The notes: generated by a model from the letters alone, not told the origin. A stretch of DNA of 64,000 nucleotides from Roseobacter cerasinus (GCF_009811755.1 NZ_BLIV01000004.1:310001-374000); one strand, 5' to 3'; positions 33,989 through 43,318 are shown, numbered from the stretch's first letter. Program-made: numbers and translations.

Positions 33989-35016
33989 CGGCAATGGACA
34001 CCCAGATGCGGCGCGAAGTCATGGAGAGCCCCGCCGCAGTGGCGCGGCTTCTGCAGGGCGGGCGCGACGACATCTGCCGCACGGCGGAAGCCATCCGCAC
34101 GCGCAAGCCTGCCTATATGGTCAGTGTCGCGCGCGGCTCTTCCGACCATGTGGCGACCTATCTCAAATACGCGTCTGAGCTCATGACGGGCACGCCCATT
34201 GCCTCTGTCGGTCCGTCCATTGCCTCGGTCTACAAGCGCAGTCTGAGCCTTGAGGGCAGCGTTTGCCTGTCGGTCTCGCAATCCGGCAAGAGCCCCGATA
34301 TCGTCGAAATGGCGCGCATGGCGCGGTCGGGCGGCGCCTTGTCGGTTGCCATGACAAACGACCCGGGCAGCCCGCTGGCGCATGTGGCCGATCACACATT
34401 GGATCTGCACGCGGGGCCGGAACTGAGCGTGGCGGCCACCAAGACATTCATCAACTCTGCCGTGACAGGGCTTTGGTTGCTGGCGGAATGGGCGGAGGAC
34501 GCGGCGTTGCTGCGCGCCATCGCCGAATTGCCAGAGCATCTGGAGCGGGCCGTGCGGGCGGATTGGTCGGCGGTCTGTGCCGCCATCGAGGGGCGCAATT
34601 CGGTGTTCTGCCTGGGGCGTGGCCCGTCTTATGCGATGTCGAACGAGGCGGCGCTGAAGTTCAAGGAAACCTGTCAGCTGCATGCGGAATCCTATTCGTC
34701 GGCGGAGGTGCTGCATGGCCCGGTTTCCATTGTGGACCCTGGGTTTCCGGTTCTGGCGCTTGCGGCAGCTGATGCCGCAGAAACGGCTCTGGTCTCGGTT
34801 GCGGATGAGCTGGCGGACAAGGGCGCAAAGGTGTTTATCACAAGCCCTGATGCCAGACATGCGCATGGGTTGGAGACCGTGCGCACAGGGCACCCGTTGA
34901 CGGATCCGATCGCGACTATTGCCAGTTTCTATGCGATGGTCGAACAGCTTGCCGTGGCACGCGGCATCAATCCGGATGCACCGCGCCACCTCAACAAGGT
35001 CACGGAAACCGTATGA
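33985..35016 (+). CDS. SIS-domain glucosamine-6-phosphate deaminase (NagB-II type)
   Basis: A 343-residue protein of two SIS domains, like the isomerase half of GlmS but without its glutaminase domain: VARGSSDHVATYLKYASEL, VSQSGKSPDIVEMA, GRGPSYAMSNEAALKFKET and CQLHAESYSSAEVLHGP. NagB-II proteins convert glucosamine-6-phosphate to fructose-6-phosphate and ammonia and replace classical NagB in many marine bacteria. Position between gntR and nagA supports this. Confidence 0.86.
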   Translation: MTAMDTQMRREVMESPAAVARLLQGGRDDICRTAEAIRTRKPAYMVSVARGSSDHVATYLKYASELMTGTPIASVGPSIASVYKRSLSLEGSVCLSVSQSGKSPDIVEMARMARSGGALSVAMTNDPGSPLAHVADHTLDLHAGPELSVAATKTFINSAVTGLWLLAEWAEDAALLRAIAELPEHLERAVRADWSAVCAAIEGRNSVFCLGRGPSYAMSNEAALKFKETCQLHAESYSSAEVLHGPVSIVDPGFPVLALAAADAAETALVSVADELADKGAKVFITSPDARHAHGLETVRTGHPLTDPIATIASFYAMVEQLAVARGINPDAPRHLNKVTETV

Positions 35017-36152
35017 GCACGACAGCTCGCGCCTATGTCGGAGCCCGGATTCACGACGGAGAGCAACTGCACAGTGCACATGGCCTGCTGGTCGATGAAG
35101 AGGGTGCCTTTGATATCCTGCCGGAACAGGCGCTGCCGCCGGGCTGTGTTGTTGAGACGCTGGAGGGTGGTTTGATCACGCCCGGCTTCGTGGACCTGCA
35201 GGTCAATGGCGGCGGGGGTGTCATGTTCAATGACGATCAGTCCGTGGCAACGCTCAAGACGATTGCTGACGCGCACGCCCGCAGTGGCACCTACGCCATT
35301 TTGCCAACGCTGATCACCGACACGCCGGATCGGACGCGCGCGGCGATTAACGCGGTCGAGGAGGCCATCGCGGCAGACGTGCAGGGTATCGTGGGCCTTC
35401 ACCTTGAGGGGCCGCACCTTTCTGTCGCGCGGAAGGGCGCGCATGATCCGTCATTGATCCGCCCCATGAGCGACGCGGATTTGCGTCTGGTGCTGGAGGC
35501 GGCGGAGCGCCTGCCCAATGTCATGATCACCGTGGCACCGGAAAACACGACAGGTGCACAGATTTCGAAATTGGCCGAGGCCGGGGTCGTCGTCTCGCTG
35601 GGCCATACGGATGCGGATGCTGCAACCTGCCATGCCGCTTTTGACGCGGGCGCGCGCTGTGTCACACATCTGTTCAATGCGATGAGCCAGATGGGCAATC
35701 GAGAGCCAGGGCTGGTTGGCGCAACACTGGCGCGAGATGACGTCCATGCCGGGCTAATCGCTGACGGCATCCATGTGCACCCCACAAGCATGCGTGTGGC
35801 GCTGGCCGCGAAGGCGGGGATATTCCTCGTCACCGACGCGATGGCAACCGCCGGATCCGAGATTGACAGGTTCCACCTGAACGGGCGTGAGGTGTTCCGG
35901 GCGGAGCGGCGTCTGACCCTCGCGGATGGCACGCTTGCCGGGGCGGATCTTGAGATCCCCCGCGCGCTTGAGGTCATGACGGAGCAGGTCGGGGATACGC
36001 TCGAAGCTGCGGTTGCGCGGACGACCTCAATCCCGGCCAGCGTGCTGCGCCAGCCGGGTGGTCTGGGCCATCTGTCAGGCAGGGGGCAAACAGCGCTCTA
36101 CTTCCGCAACGGCTGGTCGTCACCTCAGGTGCTGGCCCGCGCCGCGCGCTAG
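35013..36152 (+). CDS. nagA: N-acetylglucosamine-6-phosphate deacetylase
   Basis: A 379-residue amidohydrolase that removes acetate from GlcNAc-6-phosphate. Metal and substrate motifs: GFVDLQVNGGGG, GLHLEGPHLS, VSLGHTDADA, THLFNAMSQM and the catalytic Asp in LVTDAMATAG. The ATG overlaps the deaminase stop. It is the last gene of the operon and ends two bases before the stop of the convergent dctM, so no terminator fits between them. Confidence 0.93.
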   Translation: MSTTARAYVGARIHDGEQLHSAHGLLVDEEGAFDILPEQALPPGCVVETLEGGLITPGFVDLQVNGGGGVMFNDDQSVATLKTIADAHARSGTYAILPTLITDTPDRTRAAINAVEEAIAADVQGIVGLHLEGPHLSVARKGAHDPSLIRPMSDADLRLVLEAAERLPNVMITVAPENTTGAQISKLAEAGVVVSLGHTDADAATCHAAFDAGARCVTHLFNAMSQMGNREPGLVGATLARDDVHAGLIADGIHVHPTSMRVALAAKAGIFLVTDAMATAGSEIDRFHLNGREVFRAERRLTLADGTLAGADLEIPRALEVMTEQVGDTLEAAVARTTSIPASVLRQPGGLGHLSGRGQTALYFRNGWSSPQVLARAAR

Positions 36153-36154
36153 GG

Positions 36155-37435
36155 TTATCCCAGCAGCCCCGGCAGGGTCAGTGACACGGCAGGCACAAAG
36201 GTGATCATGATCAGGGCCGCGAGGATCGCGAGGTAGAATGGCCAGATGGTGCGCACGGCGGTCTCCATCGGCAGTTTGCCGACCGCACAGCCGACAAAGA
36301 GGCAGGAGCCCACCGGCGGGGTGCAGAGGCCCAGACCAAGGTTCACCATCAGGATCATGCCGAACTGCAGCGGGTCGATGCCGAGGCTGATTGCGACGGG
36401 CAGGAAGATCGGCGTGCAGATCAGGATCAGCGCGGCCATATCCATGATCATGCCGAGAATCAGCAGCACGATATTGATCATCAGCAGGATCAGGATCGGG
36501 TTGTCCGTCAGCGTGGTCAGCAGCGTCGCGGTCTTGTCCGGCACTCGGTAGAAGGTGAGCATATAGGCAAAGGCCCCGGCGCAGGCGATCAGGATCATCA
36601 CCATCGCCGTAGTGCGCACCGATTGCAGCACCGCTGTCCTGAAATTCTCCCACGTCAGGGTGCGATAGACCAGCAGCGTCACGATGAAGGCATAGATGGC
36701 CCCGAAGGCACCGGATTCCGTCACCGTGAAGATACCCGAAAGCACGCCGCCCACGATGATGACGGCGGTGAAGAGACCGGGGATAGCGCCTATAAAGCTC
36801 AGCCCAAGAGCTGTCCAGCCGGGGAAGACCTCAGCGCTATATCCGCGTTTCACGGCGACCAGATAGGCGGCGATGGCGAGGCAGGAGCACATCAGCAGCC
36901 CCGGCAGAACGCCCGCGAGGAAGAGCTTGGAGATGGAGATGCCGCCCCCCGCCGCGATGGCGAAAATGATCATATTATGGCTGGGCGGGATGATGATCCC
37001 CGCGATGGAGGAGGTGACAGTGACGTTCACGGCGTAATCCGCATCATAGCCCTTCTCTTTCATGACCGGGATCAGGATCGACCCCAGTGCCGAGATATCC
37101 GCCACGGCGGATCCTGAGATGCCGCCAAAGAGCATGGAGGAAAAGACATTCACGATGCCCAGGCCGCCCCGCACGGCCCCAACGGCGGCGGAGGCAAAGC
37201 GCACCAGCCGTGCGGCGATGCCGCCGTGGAACATCAGCTCGCCTGCAAAGATGAAGAAGGGGATGGCCATCAGCGAGAACACATTGATGCCGCTGATGAT
37301 CCGCTGCACGCCGATCATCAGCGGCAGACCCTCGAACCAGAAGGCCGCCATCGCCGAGATGCCAAGCGCAAAGGCGACAGGCACGCCGATGATCACGCAG
37401 AGGGCAAAGAAGCCCAGAAGAACGAAAAGCCCCAT
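36155..37435 (-). CDS. dctM: TRAP transporter large permease
   Basis: A 426-residue DctM-family permease with about twelve hydrophobic segments, including the family's GISGSAVADISALGSILIP and IPPSHNMIIFA. With DctP and DctQ it imports organic acids using a sodium gradient. It is the last gene of the minus-strand operon SDR-dctP-dctQ-dctM, 7 bases after dctQ. Context suggests uronates as substrate. Confidence 0.93.
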   Translation of the reverse strand: MGLFVLLGFFALCVIIGVPVAFALGISAMAAFWFEGLPLMIGVQRIISGINVFSLMAIPFFIFAGELMFHGGIAARLVRFASAAVGAVRGGLGIVNVFSSMLFGGISGSAVADISALGSILIPVMKEKGYDADYAVNVTVTSSIAGIIIPPSHNMIIFAIAAGGGISISKLFLAGVLPGLLMCSCLAIAAYLVAVKRGYSAEVFPGWTALGLSFIGAIPGLFTAVIIVGGVLSGIFTVTESGAFGAIYAFIVTLLVYRTLTWENFRTAVLQSVRTTAMVMILIACAGAFAYMLTFYRVPDKTATLLTTLTDNPILILLMINIVLLILGMIMDMAALILICTPIFLPVAISLGIDPLQFGMILMVNLGLGLCTPPVGSCLFVGCAVGKLPMETAVRTIWPFYLAILAALIMITFVPAVSLTLPGLLG

Positions 37436-37442
37436 GGCTGTG

Positions 37443-37979
37443 TTATCCTATGGTGTCGCGGCGCGGGTCGCGGCCCGCCATCAGCCGCATCAGATGGCCC
37501 AGCGTGAAGATCAGGATCAGCCCGCCGCCCACGGTCAGCGGCAGCGAGCGCAGACCTTCGGGCAGTTGGATCAGGGGGATCATGGACCCCCATTTGAACA
37601 TTGTCAGCTTGGTCCCCTGCCAGAGCAGGAGCAACCCAAACCCCGCCAACAGCAGGTCGGTCACCACAACGAATAGGGTGCGCATCCAGCGAGGTGCGAT
37701 TGTCCGAAAGGCCGCCACCGAAAGATGGGTGTTCTCATGAATGCCCACAGCGGCGCCGAGAAAGGCAATGGTCATGACCAGAAGCAGAGCCGCCTGTTCC
37801 ACCCAGGTGGGTGTCGCGTTCAGAACATAGCGGCCAAAGACCAGCCATCCAAAGATGACCGTCAGGACGACAAGTGCGACGCCTGTGATCAACCGGCACA
37901 GGGCCGCAAGACCATCCAGCACAACCTCCATGCGGGACAGCAAAGATGTGTCGCCGCTTGGGATCGGGCGATCTGTCAT
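37443..37979 (-). CDS. dctQ: TRAP transporter small permease
   Basis: A 178-residue four-helix DctQ protein with the typical VFGRYVLNATPTWVEQAALL segment. ATG 37979 has SD AGGAGA at 9 bases; in-frame sequence upstream is the intercistronic hairpin region and was excluded. Confidence 0.88.
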   Translation of the reverse strand: MTDRPIPSGDTSLLSRMEVVLDGLAALCRLITGVALVVLTVIFGWLVFGRYVLNATPTWVEQAALLLVMTIAFLGAAVGIHENTHLSVAAFRTIAPRWMRTLFVVVTDLLLAGFGLLLLWQGTKLTMFKWGSMIPLIQLPEGLRSLPLTVGGGLILIFTLGHLMRLMAGRDPRRDTIG

Positions 37980-38000
37980 GCGGTTTCTCCTGGTCAGAGG

Positions 38001-38031
38001 GGGAGACGCCCGTGCGGGGGCGGGCGTCCCC
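38001..38031 (-). terminator. Intercistronic hairpin between dctP and dctQ
   Basis: GACGCCCG (38005-38012) and CGGGCGTC (38021-38028) form an 8-bp stem, extended by GGG/CCC across a bulge. As at 29975-29996 it follows a binding-protein gene, fitting higher expression of that gene. Confidence 0.55.
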
Positions 38032-38044
38032 AAGGTGCCAGCGG

Positions 38045-39028
38045 TTACTCGGTCACCTGGATCAGGTCGACCAGCGGCCGCAGGTCAGGGTTGCCGGCGA
38101 GATAGGTCTCGTAGACCGGTGTCATCGCCGCCTGGAACGGGCCCTTGTCGGCGATCTCGTTCACGACCACGCCGCCCTCTTCAACCATCTTCCGGCTGGT
38201 GGCCTCTCGTGCGGCCCACAACTCGCGCTGCAGGTCTGCGGATTCAACAGCTGCCTCGGTCACAGCTGCCTTCATCTCGTCTGACAGACCGTTGTAGACA
38301 TCCGCATTGATGCAGATGCACTCAGGGATGATCAGGTGCTGGCTGAGTGAGTAGAAGCCCGCCACCTCGAAATGCCCGGTGGATTCGTAGGAGGGCCAGT
38401 TATTTTCGGCCCCGTCCACAACGCCGGTCTTCAGCGCCTGATAGACCTCGGCAAAGGCCATGGGTGAAGGGTTGCCACCCAACTCGGCAATCATGCCGGA
38501 GTAGAGGTCATTGTTCATGACCCGCACCTTCATGCCGGTCACATCCTCGGGCGTGTTGATCGGCTTGGCCCCATTGTAGAAAGACCGCGCGCCTGCGTCA
38601 TACCACGCCAGCGGCACCAGCCCCTTGGCGGCCATGCCTTCAGCGATGACCTGCCCGCCTTCGCCTTCAAGCACGCGGAACATGTGTGGCACGTCTTTGA
38701 AGATGAAGGGCAGTGAGACGACGTTGGCCTCTGCCGCAATTGGGCCAATGGGACCGAGGTTGAAGTTGCCGATCTCCAGCCCGCCGAGGCGGACCTGCTC
38801 GATGGCGTCAGGCTGGCTGCCCAGCGTGCCGCCGTGGAACATCTGCAGCGAAATCTCTCCGCCGGTCTTCTCCTCCAGAAGCTCGGCGAATTTGTCCATC
38901 GCGGTGGTGTTTGGATAGCCATCCGCGTGGATATTCCAGCCGCGCCAGTCTGCGGCATTTGCCGCGCCGCAGAGCAGTGCGACCGCGGCAACAGCGCCGA
39001 CGAATGATCCTGTGAATTTAATGTACAT
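38045..39028 (-). CDS. dctP: TRAP transporter substrate-binding protein
   Basis: A 327-residue periplasmic DctP protein with signal peptide (SFVGAVAAVALLCGAANA) and a mature start ADWRGWNIHADGYPNT. It has the family's VRVMNNDLYSGMIAELGGNP region where a conserved Arg binds the ligand carboxylate. The operon's SDR and the divergent kdgF point to an unsaturated uronate or keto-uronate as ligand. Confidence 0.9.
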   Translation of the reverse strand: MYIKFTGSFVGAVAAVALLCGAANAADWRGWNIHADGYPNTTAMDKFAELLEEKTGGEISLQMFHGGTLGSQPDAIEQVRLGGLEIGNFNLGPIGPIAAEANVVSLPFIFKDVPHMFRVLEGEGGQVIAEGMAAKGLVPLAWYDAGARSFYNGAKPINTPEDVTGMKVRVMNNDLYSGMIAELGGNPSPMAFAEVYQALKTGVVDGAENNWPSYESTGHFEVAGFYSLSQHLIIPECICINADVYNGLSDEMKAAVTEAAVESADLQRELWAAREATSRKMVEEGGVVVNEIADKGPFQAAMTPVYETYLAGNPDLRPLVDLIQVTE

Positions 39029-39084
39029 CTGTCTTCCTCCCTAAGATGCCGGACCTTTGGCCCGAAGTGTCGGCCGGAGCCGTT

Positions 39085-39855
39085 CTACGAAAAGACAAGC
39101 CCTCCGTTGATGTCGATATTTGTGCCTGTGATGAACGCCGCCTCATTCGAGGCCAGATAAGCCACGAGGTTGGCCACATCCTCCGACGTGCCCTCCCGCT
39201 TGAGCGGTGTTGCGTTGGCCACGTTGCGGCGCACCTCGTCCTTGGTGAATGTGTTGTGAAAATCGGTGTCGATCATGCCGGGGCAGATGGAATTGACGCG
39301 AATGTCTGGCCCCAACTCCTTGGCGAGCCCACGCGTCATGGTCATCACAGCGCCTTTGGAGGCCGCATAGGCCACAGCGCCCGGCCCGCCGCCATCGCGT
39401 CCGGCCTGGCTGGCCAGCCCGATGATAGACCCGCCGCTCGTCATGTGGGGCAGGGCAGCTTTCACCAGCCGGAAAAACGACGTGGTGTTCAGATCCATCA
39501 CATGGTTCCAATGCCCAACATCCATCTCGGCCACGGTCTTGCGGGCCACCAGCCCCCCGGTTACATGCACCAGACAGTGGATTTTTTCGCCGAATGCTGT
39601 GCGCGTGGCGTCGATCAGGGCGGTTACATCTGTGTCCGACGTCATGTCGCCTTGTTGCGCTATCGCGCGCCCACCCGCTGCGGTGATCTCTGCCACTGCG
39701 CTCTCGGCGCCTGCGGAGGAGTTGTGGTAGTTTATGGCGACAGCTGCGCCAGCTGCTGCAAGCCGCAGCGCGCAGGCGCGCCCGATGTCGCGGCCACCGC
39801 CCGTCACAATTGCCACCTGTCCATTCAGGGAGTGAGCGGGAGCGTGCTGGGTCAT
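39085..39855 (-). CDS. SDR family oxidoreductase (uronate/DEH reductase candidate)
   Basis: A 256-residue SDR: cofactor site [15 protein letters not shown], catalytic Ser in LASQAG, Tyr-Lys in YAASK, and DINGGLVF at the end. ATG 39855 has SD GGAAAGGA. It is the first gene of the operon with the TRAP transporter and is divergent from gntR-kdgF. SDR enzymes reduce 4-deoxy-L-erythro-5-hexoseulose uronate (DEH) to 2-keto-3-deoxygluconate in alginate catabolism, a good fit to KdgF nearby, but the substrate is not proven by sequence. Confidence 0.82.
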   Translation of the reverse strand: MTQHAPAHSLNGQVAIVTGGGRDIGRACALRLAAAGAAVAINYHNSSAGAESAVAEITAAGGRAIAQQGDMTSDTDVTALIDATRTAFGEKIHCLVHVTGGLVARKTVAEMDVGHWNHVMDLNTTSFFRLVKAALPHMTSGGSIIGLASQAGRDGGGPGAVAYAASKGAVMTMTRGLAKELGPDIRVNSICPGMIDTDFHNTFTKDEVRRNVANATPLKREGTSEDVANLVAYLASNEAAFITGTNIDINGGLVFS

Positions 39856-39977
39856 AACGGTCCTTTCCAGAACGTGCGGGACGGGCGTTGTGCCCAATCA
39901 GAGGCGCCGCGCACGCGCCTCGTTTCAGTCTCACCGCCGGAACACAAAGTTTTCTGTGTGGGTGGTCTTGGCTAATT

Positions 39978-39997
39978 TAGTCGACTAGTATACTAGT
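39978..39997. promoter_or_regulatory. Overlapping palindromes, candidate GntR/FCD operator
   Basis: ACTAGTATACTAGT (39984-39997) is a perfect 14-bp palindrome of the form T-x-GT-x-AC-x-A bound by FadR-type GntR proteins; TAGTCGACTA (39978-39987) is a second palindrome overlapping it. A minus-strand TTGACA (40005-40000) directly precedes it, so binding would block the SDR-TRAP operon promoter. Confidence 0.65.
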
Positions 39998-40081
39998 ATT
40001 GTCAAGCCTTATGTTTGGCGCTTCACCTCGCATGGGGTCGGTGCGCGCGGGGCCGGATTGCAGGAATGACAAGGACAGGGC

Positions 40082-40765
40082 ATGCACAGCATTTCCGACA
40101 CACTTGAACGGCGAACCACAACCACTGACCTCGTCTTTGATCAATTGAGGCAAGAGATCGTGTCGCTGGACCTGCTGCCCGGGGCAAAGCTGTCGGAGGC
40201 AGAGATCGCGCGGCGGTTCGGCGTGTCTCGCCAGCCGGTGCGGGATGCGTTCAGCCGGTTGGAAAGCCTCGATCTGATTCTGATCCGCCCGCAGAAGGCA
40301 ACGAAGGTGCGCGGGTTTTCCATGGCGGCGATTGAACATGCCCGCTTTGTGCGGCTTGCGGTGGAGCTTGAGGTGATCCGCAATGCCTGCGCCCTGTGGG
40401 ACAGCGCACGGGCTGCCAAACTGCAAGCCAACCTTGACCAGCAACGCGCGGTGATCGAGGCTGGCCAGCCCGAGGCCTTTCACGCGCTCGACTATCAGTT
40501 CCACAAGCTGATCTGCGAATTGGGCGGACACCCTCGGGCCTTTGACACCATCGAAGAGTGCAAGCAGCGCATCGACCGGCTGTGTGTGCTGAGTCTGGGC
40601 CGCGCGAGCGAGGCGTCAACGCTGTTGGAAGATCACCTGGCCCTGGGCGACGCGCTGGCGGACAAGGATGAGCAGACGGCCACCGGGATTGCCCGGCAAC
40701 ACCTGGCTCGGCTGGACGACACAATCACTGACATCCACGCCAAACACGCCGACTTCTTTGACTAA
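40082..40765 (+). CDS. GntR family regulator, FadR/FCD type
   Basis: A 227-residue regulator: N-terminal winged helix (LSEAEIARRFGVSRQPVRDA, about residues 38-57) and an all-helical FCD ligand domain with metal-site His residues (ALDYQFHKLICELGGH). FCD regulators of uronate genes include UxuR and ExuR. AAGGACAGG precedes the ATG. It is 12 bases upstream of kdgF and divergent from the SDR-TRAP operon. Confidence 0.88.
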   Translation: MHSISDTLERRTTTTDLVFDQLRQEIVSLDLLPGAKLSEAEIARRFGVSRQPVRDAFSRLESLDLILIRPQKATKVRGFSMAAIEHARFVRLAVELEVIRNACALWDSARAAKLQANLDQQRAVIEAGQPEAFHALDYQFHKLICELGGHPRAFDTIEECKQRIDRLCVLSLGRASEASTLLEDHLALGDALADKDEQTATGIARQHLARLDDTITDIHAKHADFFD

Positions 40766-40777
40766 GGGACAGGTCTT

Positions 40778-41089
40778 ATGGCTTCTGAATTCCCCAGTAT
40801 CCAGACCGGCCCGGGCGTGACCCGTCAGGTTCTGGCCGATCACCCCGAGATGATGGTGGTGTCTTTCCGCTTTGCCCAAGGGGCCGAAGGGGCGCTGCAC
40901 GCGCATCCGCATGTGCAGTCGACCTATGTGAAAGCGGGCCGCTTTCGGTTCACGGTCGGGGATGACACCTTCGAGGTTGGTGCCGGAGACAGTTTCGTGA
41001 TCCCGTCCGGCGCACGCCATGGCTGCCTGTGTCAGGAGGCGGGAGAGCTGATTGATTGCTTCACGCCCCGGCGGGAGGATTTCCTTTAG
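40778..41089 (+). CDS. kdgF: Cupin KdgF, unsaturated uronate ring-opening
   Basis: A 103-residue single-domain cupin with the metal motif HAHPHVQSTYV, Gln in position and a second His in PSGARHG, plus the KdgF hallmark YVKAGRFRFTVGDDTFEVGAGD. KdgF speeds conversion of 4,5-unsaturated monouronates from pectin and alginate to linear keto sugars. Directly downstream of the GntR regulator, so it is likely in one transcript with it. Confidence 0.84.
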   Translation: MASEFPSIQTGPGVTRQVLADHPEMMVVSFRFAQGAEGALHAHPHVQSTYVKAGRFRFTVGDDTFEVGAGDSFVIPSGARHGCLCQEAGELIDCFTPRREDFL

Positions 41090-41119
41090 GCACGCCTGAA
41101 CGCCCCGCAAGCCGCAGAT

Positions 41120-43318
41120 CTATTCGGCGTTCTGCAAACTCACCAGGAAGTCGGCAATTTTTGCCCGGGAGAGCGGCTTGTGCGCCAGGGCAACACCCAA
41201 AGCCTGGCAGCGGTCATGCAGCTGTTGCGACCGGTTGGCCGAGATGATGACGATGGGCAGCGCGCCATAGCGGTCGCGCAGTGCAGGCACCAGATCGGTT
41301 CCACTGATGCCCTCGCCCAACTGATAGTCCAGCAGAAACCCATCCGGGACGACCCCAAGCTCTTTATAGAGTTCCAGCGCATCCTCGCCGCTGCGCGACT
41401 GGAGAACGTCCGACCCCAGCGCCTCGATGGTCAGCGAGATCGAATTGCGCAGAGCGGCGTCGTTCTCCACTAGCCCGACCAGCAGCCCGCGGGTGGTGGT
41501 CTTCATATCGGGCGTCTTGACGGGCGCCTGAACCGGGGTCGCTCTGCGTGAGAGCTTCAGCGACACTGAAAAGCAACTGCCGCCCCCGGGTTCGGACCGC
41601 AGATCCAGCCCGTGATCCAGCATCTTGCAGGCGCGGTCCACAATCGCGAGGCCCAGCCCAAGACCCACCTGATCGCCGCGGACTTTCTTGAGCTGCTGGA
41701 ACTCCTGGAAGATCAGACTTTGATCATCAGCAGAGATGCCCGGACCCTGATCACAGACATCGATCCGTGCAACGTCACCCAGCCGTCTCACGCCCACCAG
41801 AATTTTCCTGCCGGTGGTATAGCGGATCGCATTGCTGATGATGTTCTGCAGGATCCGGTAGAGGTAGGATTGATCACTGCGCACCTTGAGCGAGGTGGGC
41901 ACAAACCGCAGATCAAGGCCGCGCGCCTTGGCGAGCGGGGCAAACTCGTTGAAAAGCGTGGTGAAGACGCGGTTGAGGTCCACCGATGTCAGGTCATAGG
42001 TGGCGAGGCCCAGATCCAGCTTGGAGATATCAAGCAGCGCCGTGATGATCGATTCCGCACTTTCCAGCGCCGATGTGGTCTTGCGCAGAAGCTCATGTTC
42101 CGACCCGGACGACAGCCGGTCTTCCAGCACGGATGTATAGAGCTTGGCCGCTGACATCGGTTGCAGCAGGTCGTGCGAGGCGGCGGCGACAAAACGCGTT
42201 TTTGAGGCGTTGGCGCGTTTGGCGGCCTCCAACGCGTCGCCGAGTTCAATCGTGCGATCAGACACACGCTTTTCCAGCGTCTCGTTCAACTCGCGCAGAG
42301 CACTTGACGTCTGGCGCTCCTGCGTGATGTCGGTGAAGCTGATCACAAAGCCGCGGTCGGGCATCTCCTGCATGAACACGTCGAAGATGGCGGCATCGTT
42401 GCGCAGCACTTCGAAGGACAGGGCCTCGCGGCCACCATCGATGCGCGCCCAGTCCGACAGATCCGACTTTCCCATCGCGCCGGAGTACGTAAACAGATCC
42501 TCCAGCCGGTCGAGCAGCTCCTCGAAGTTGCCACCCCGGAAGGTTGGGCCGATGCGACGGCGCAGCAGATCCTCCATGCGGCGGTTCCAGCCGACGAGGC
42601 GGCGGTGGTGGTCAAAGATGCAGATCCCTTGTTTGATGTGGTCGAGCGTGGCGCGTAGCATCAGCGCCTGCTTATGCACCAGCTTGTCCCGCTCCTGCCG
42701 CTCCAGCCGCATGATCTCGGAGACATCCGTTTGCAGGATCACCGTGCCGCGCGTGTCGGTGCGGTGCTCACTGACCTGCATCCAGCGATTGCCCTTGAGC
42801 CGGATGTTGAACACCACGTGATCCTTGCGGTGCAGCCGCATGCGCGTCTTGCGCCAACTGGCCGGGGTTTCCTCTGCTTTCCAGTCCAGATCGGCACTGC
42901 CGCTGATCAGCGCGATGTAATCGTCAAATGCGAGGCCCGTGCTCAGCTGCCGACGCACGTCGCCAAGCGCTTCGCAAAAACGGCTGTTGTAAAGCACCAG
43001 CCGGTCGCTGTGATCAAAAAGCGCAAAGCCTTCGTTGATTGTCTCGATGGCGTCGGCGAGATTGGCGCGCGCGTCTTCGGCCTCCTGCCGGGCCAGGGCA
43101 AAGCGGGCGTTGGATTCGTGCAAAAGATCCAGCGTGCGCTCCAGATCGACCGTGCGTTGGCGCACTTGTTCTTCCAGCATCGCGGCGCGTTCGAACTGCG
43201 CATAGGCGAGGCCGGTTTGATCCGGGCTCTGCTCCACCTTGCGCATCAGCGCTTCGACGATCTGTTGGAGTTTCTCGTTCTGCCGTTCCAGGCTGTCGGA
43301 GGGGTCGATCAGGTCCAT
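41120..43318 (-). CDS. PAS-domain hybrid histidine kinase (NahK-like)
   Basis: A 732-residue cytoplasmic sensor kinase: N-terminal coiled coil (about 10-90), PAS domain 1 (ETINEGFALFDHSDRLVLYN), PAS domain 2 (GICIFDHHRRLVGWNRRME), HisKA with phospho-acceptor His382 (VAAASHDLLQPMSAAK), HATPase (DQGPGISADD, GLGLGLAIV) and a C-terminal receiver with Asp664 (GFLLDYQLGEG) and KP. No transmembrane segments, so its input must be cytoplasmic; the FIST protein 3 bases upstream is the likely partner. The layout matches NahK/ErcS-type kinases. Confidence 0.9.
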   Translation of the reverse strand: MDLIDPSDSLERQNEKLQQIVEALMRKVEQSPDQTGLAYAQFERAAMLEEQVRQRTVDLERTLDLLHESNARFALARQEAEDARANLADAIETINEGFALFDHSDRLVLYNSRFCEALGDVRRQLSTGLAFDDYIALISGSADLDWKAEETPASWRKTRMRLHRKDHVVFNIRLKGNRWMQVSEHRTDTRGTVILQTDVSEIMRLERQERDKLVHKQALMLRATLDHIKQGICIFDHHRRLVGWNRRMEDLLRRRIGPTFRGGNFEELLDRLEDLFTYSGAMGKSDLSDWARIDGGREALSFEVLRNDAAIFDVFMQEMPDRGFVISFTDITQERQTSSALRELNETLEKRVSDRTIELGDALEAAKRANASKTRFVAAASHDLLQPMSAAKLYTSVLEDRLSSGSEHELLRKTTSALESAESIITALLDISKLDLGLATYDLTSVDLNRVFTTLFNEFAPLAKARGLDLRFVPTSLKVRSDQSYLYRILQNIISNAIRYTTGRKILVGVRRLGDVARIDVCDQGPGISADDQSLIFQEFQQLKKVRGDQVGLGLGLAIVDRACKMLDHGLDLRSEPGGGSCFSVSLKLSRRATPVQAPVKTPDMKTTTRGLLVGLVENDAALRNSISLTIEALGSDVLQSRSGEDALELYKELGVVPDGFLLDYQLGEGISGTDLVPALRDRYGALPIVIISANRSQQLHDRCQALGVALAHKPLSRAKIADFLVSLQNAE

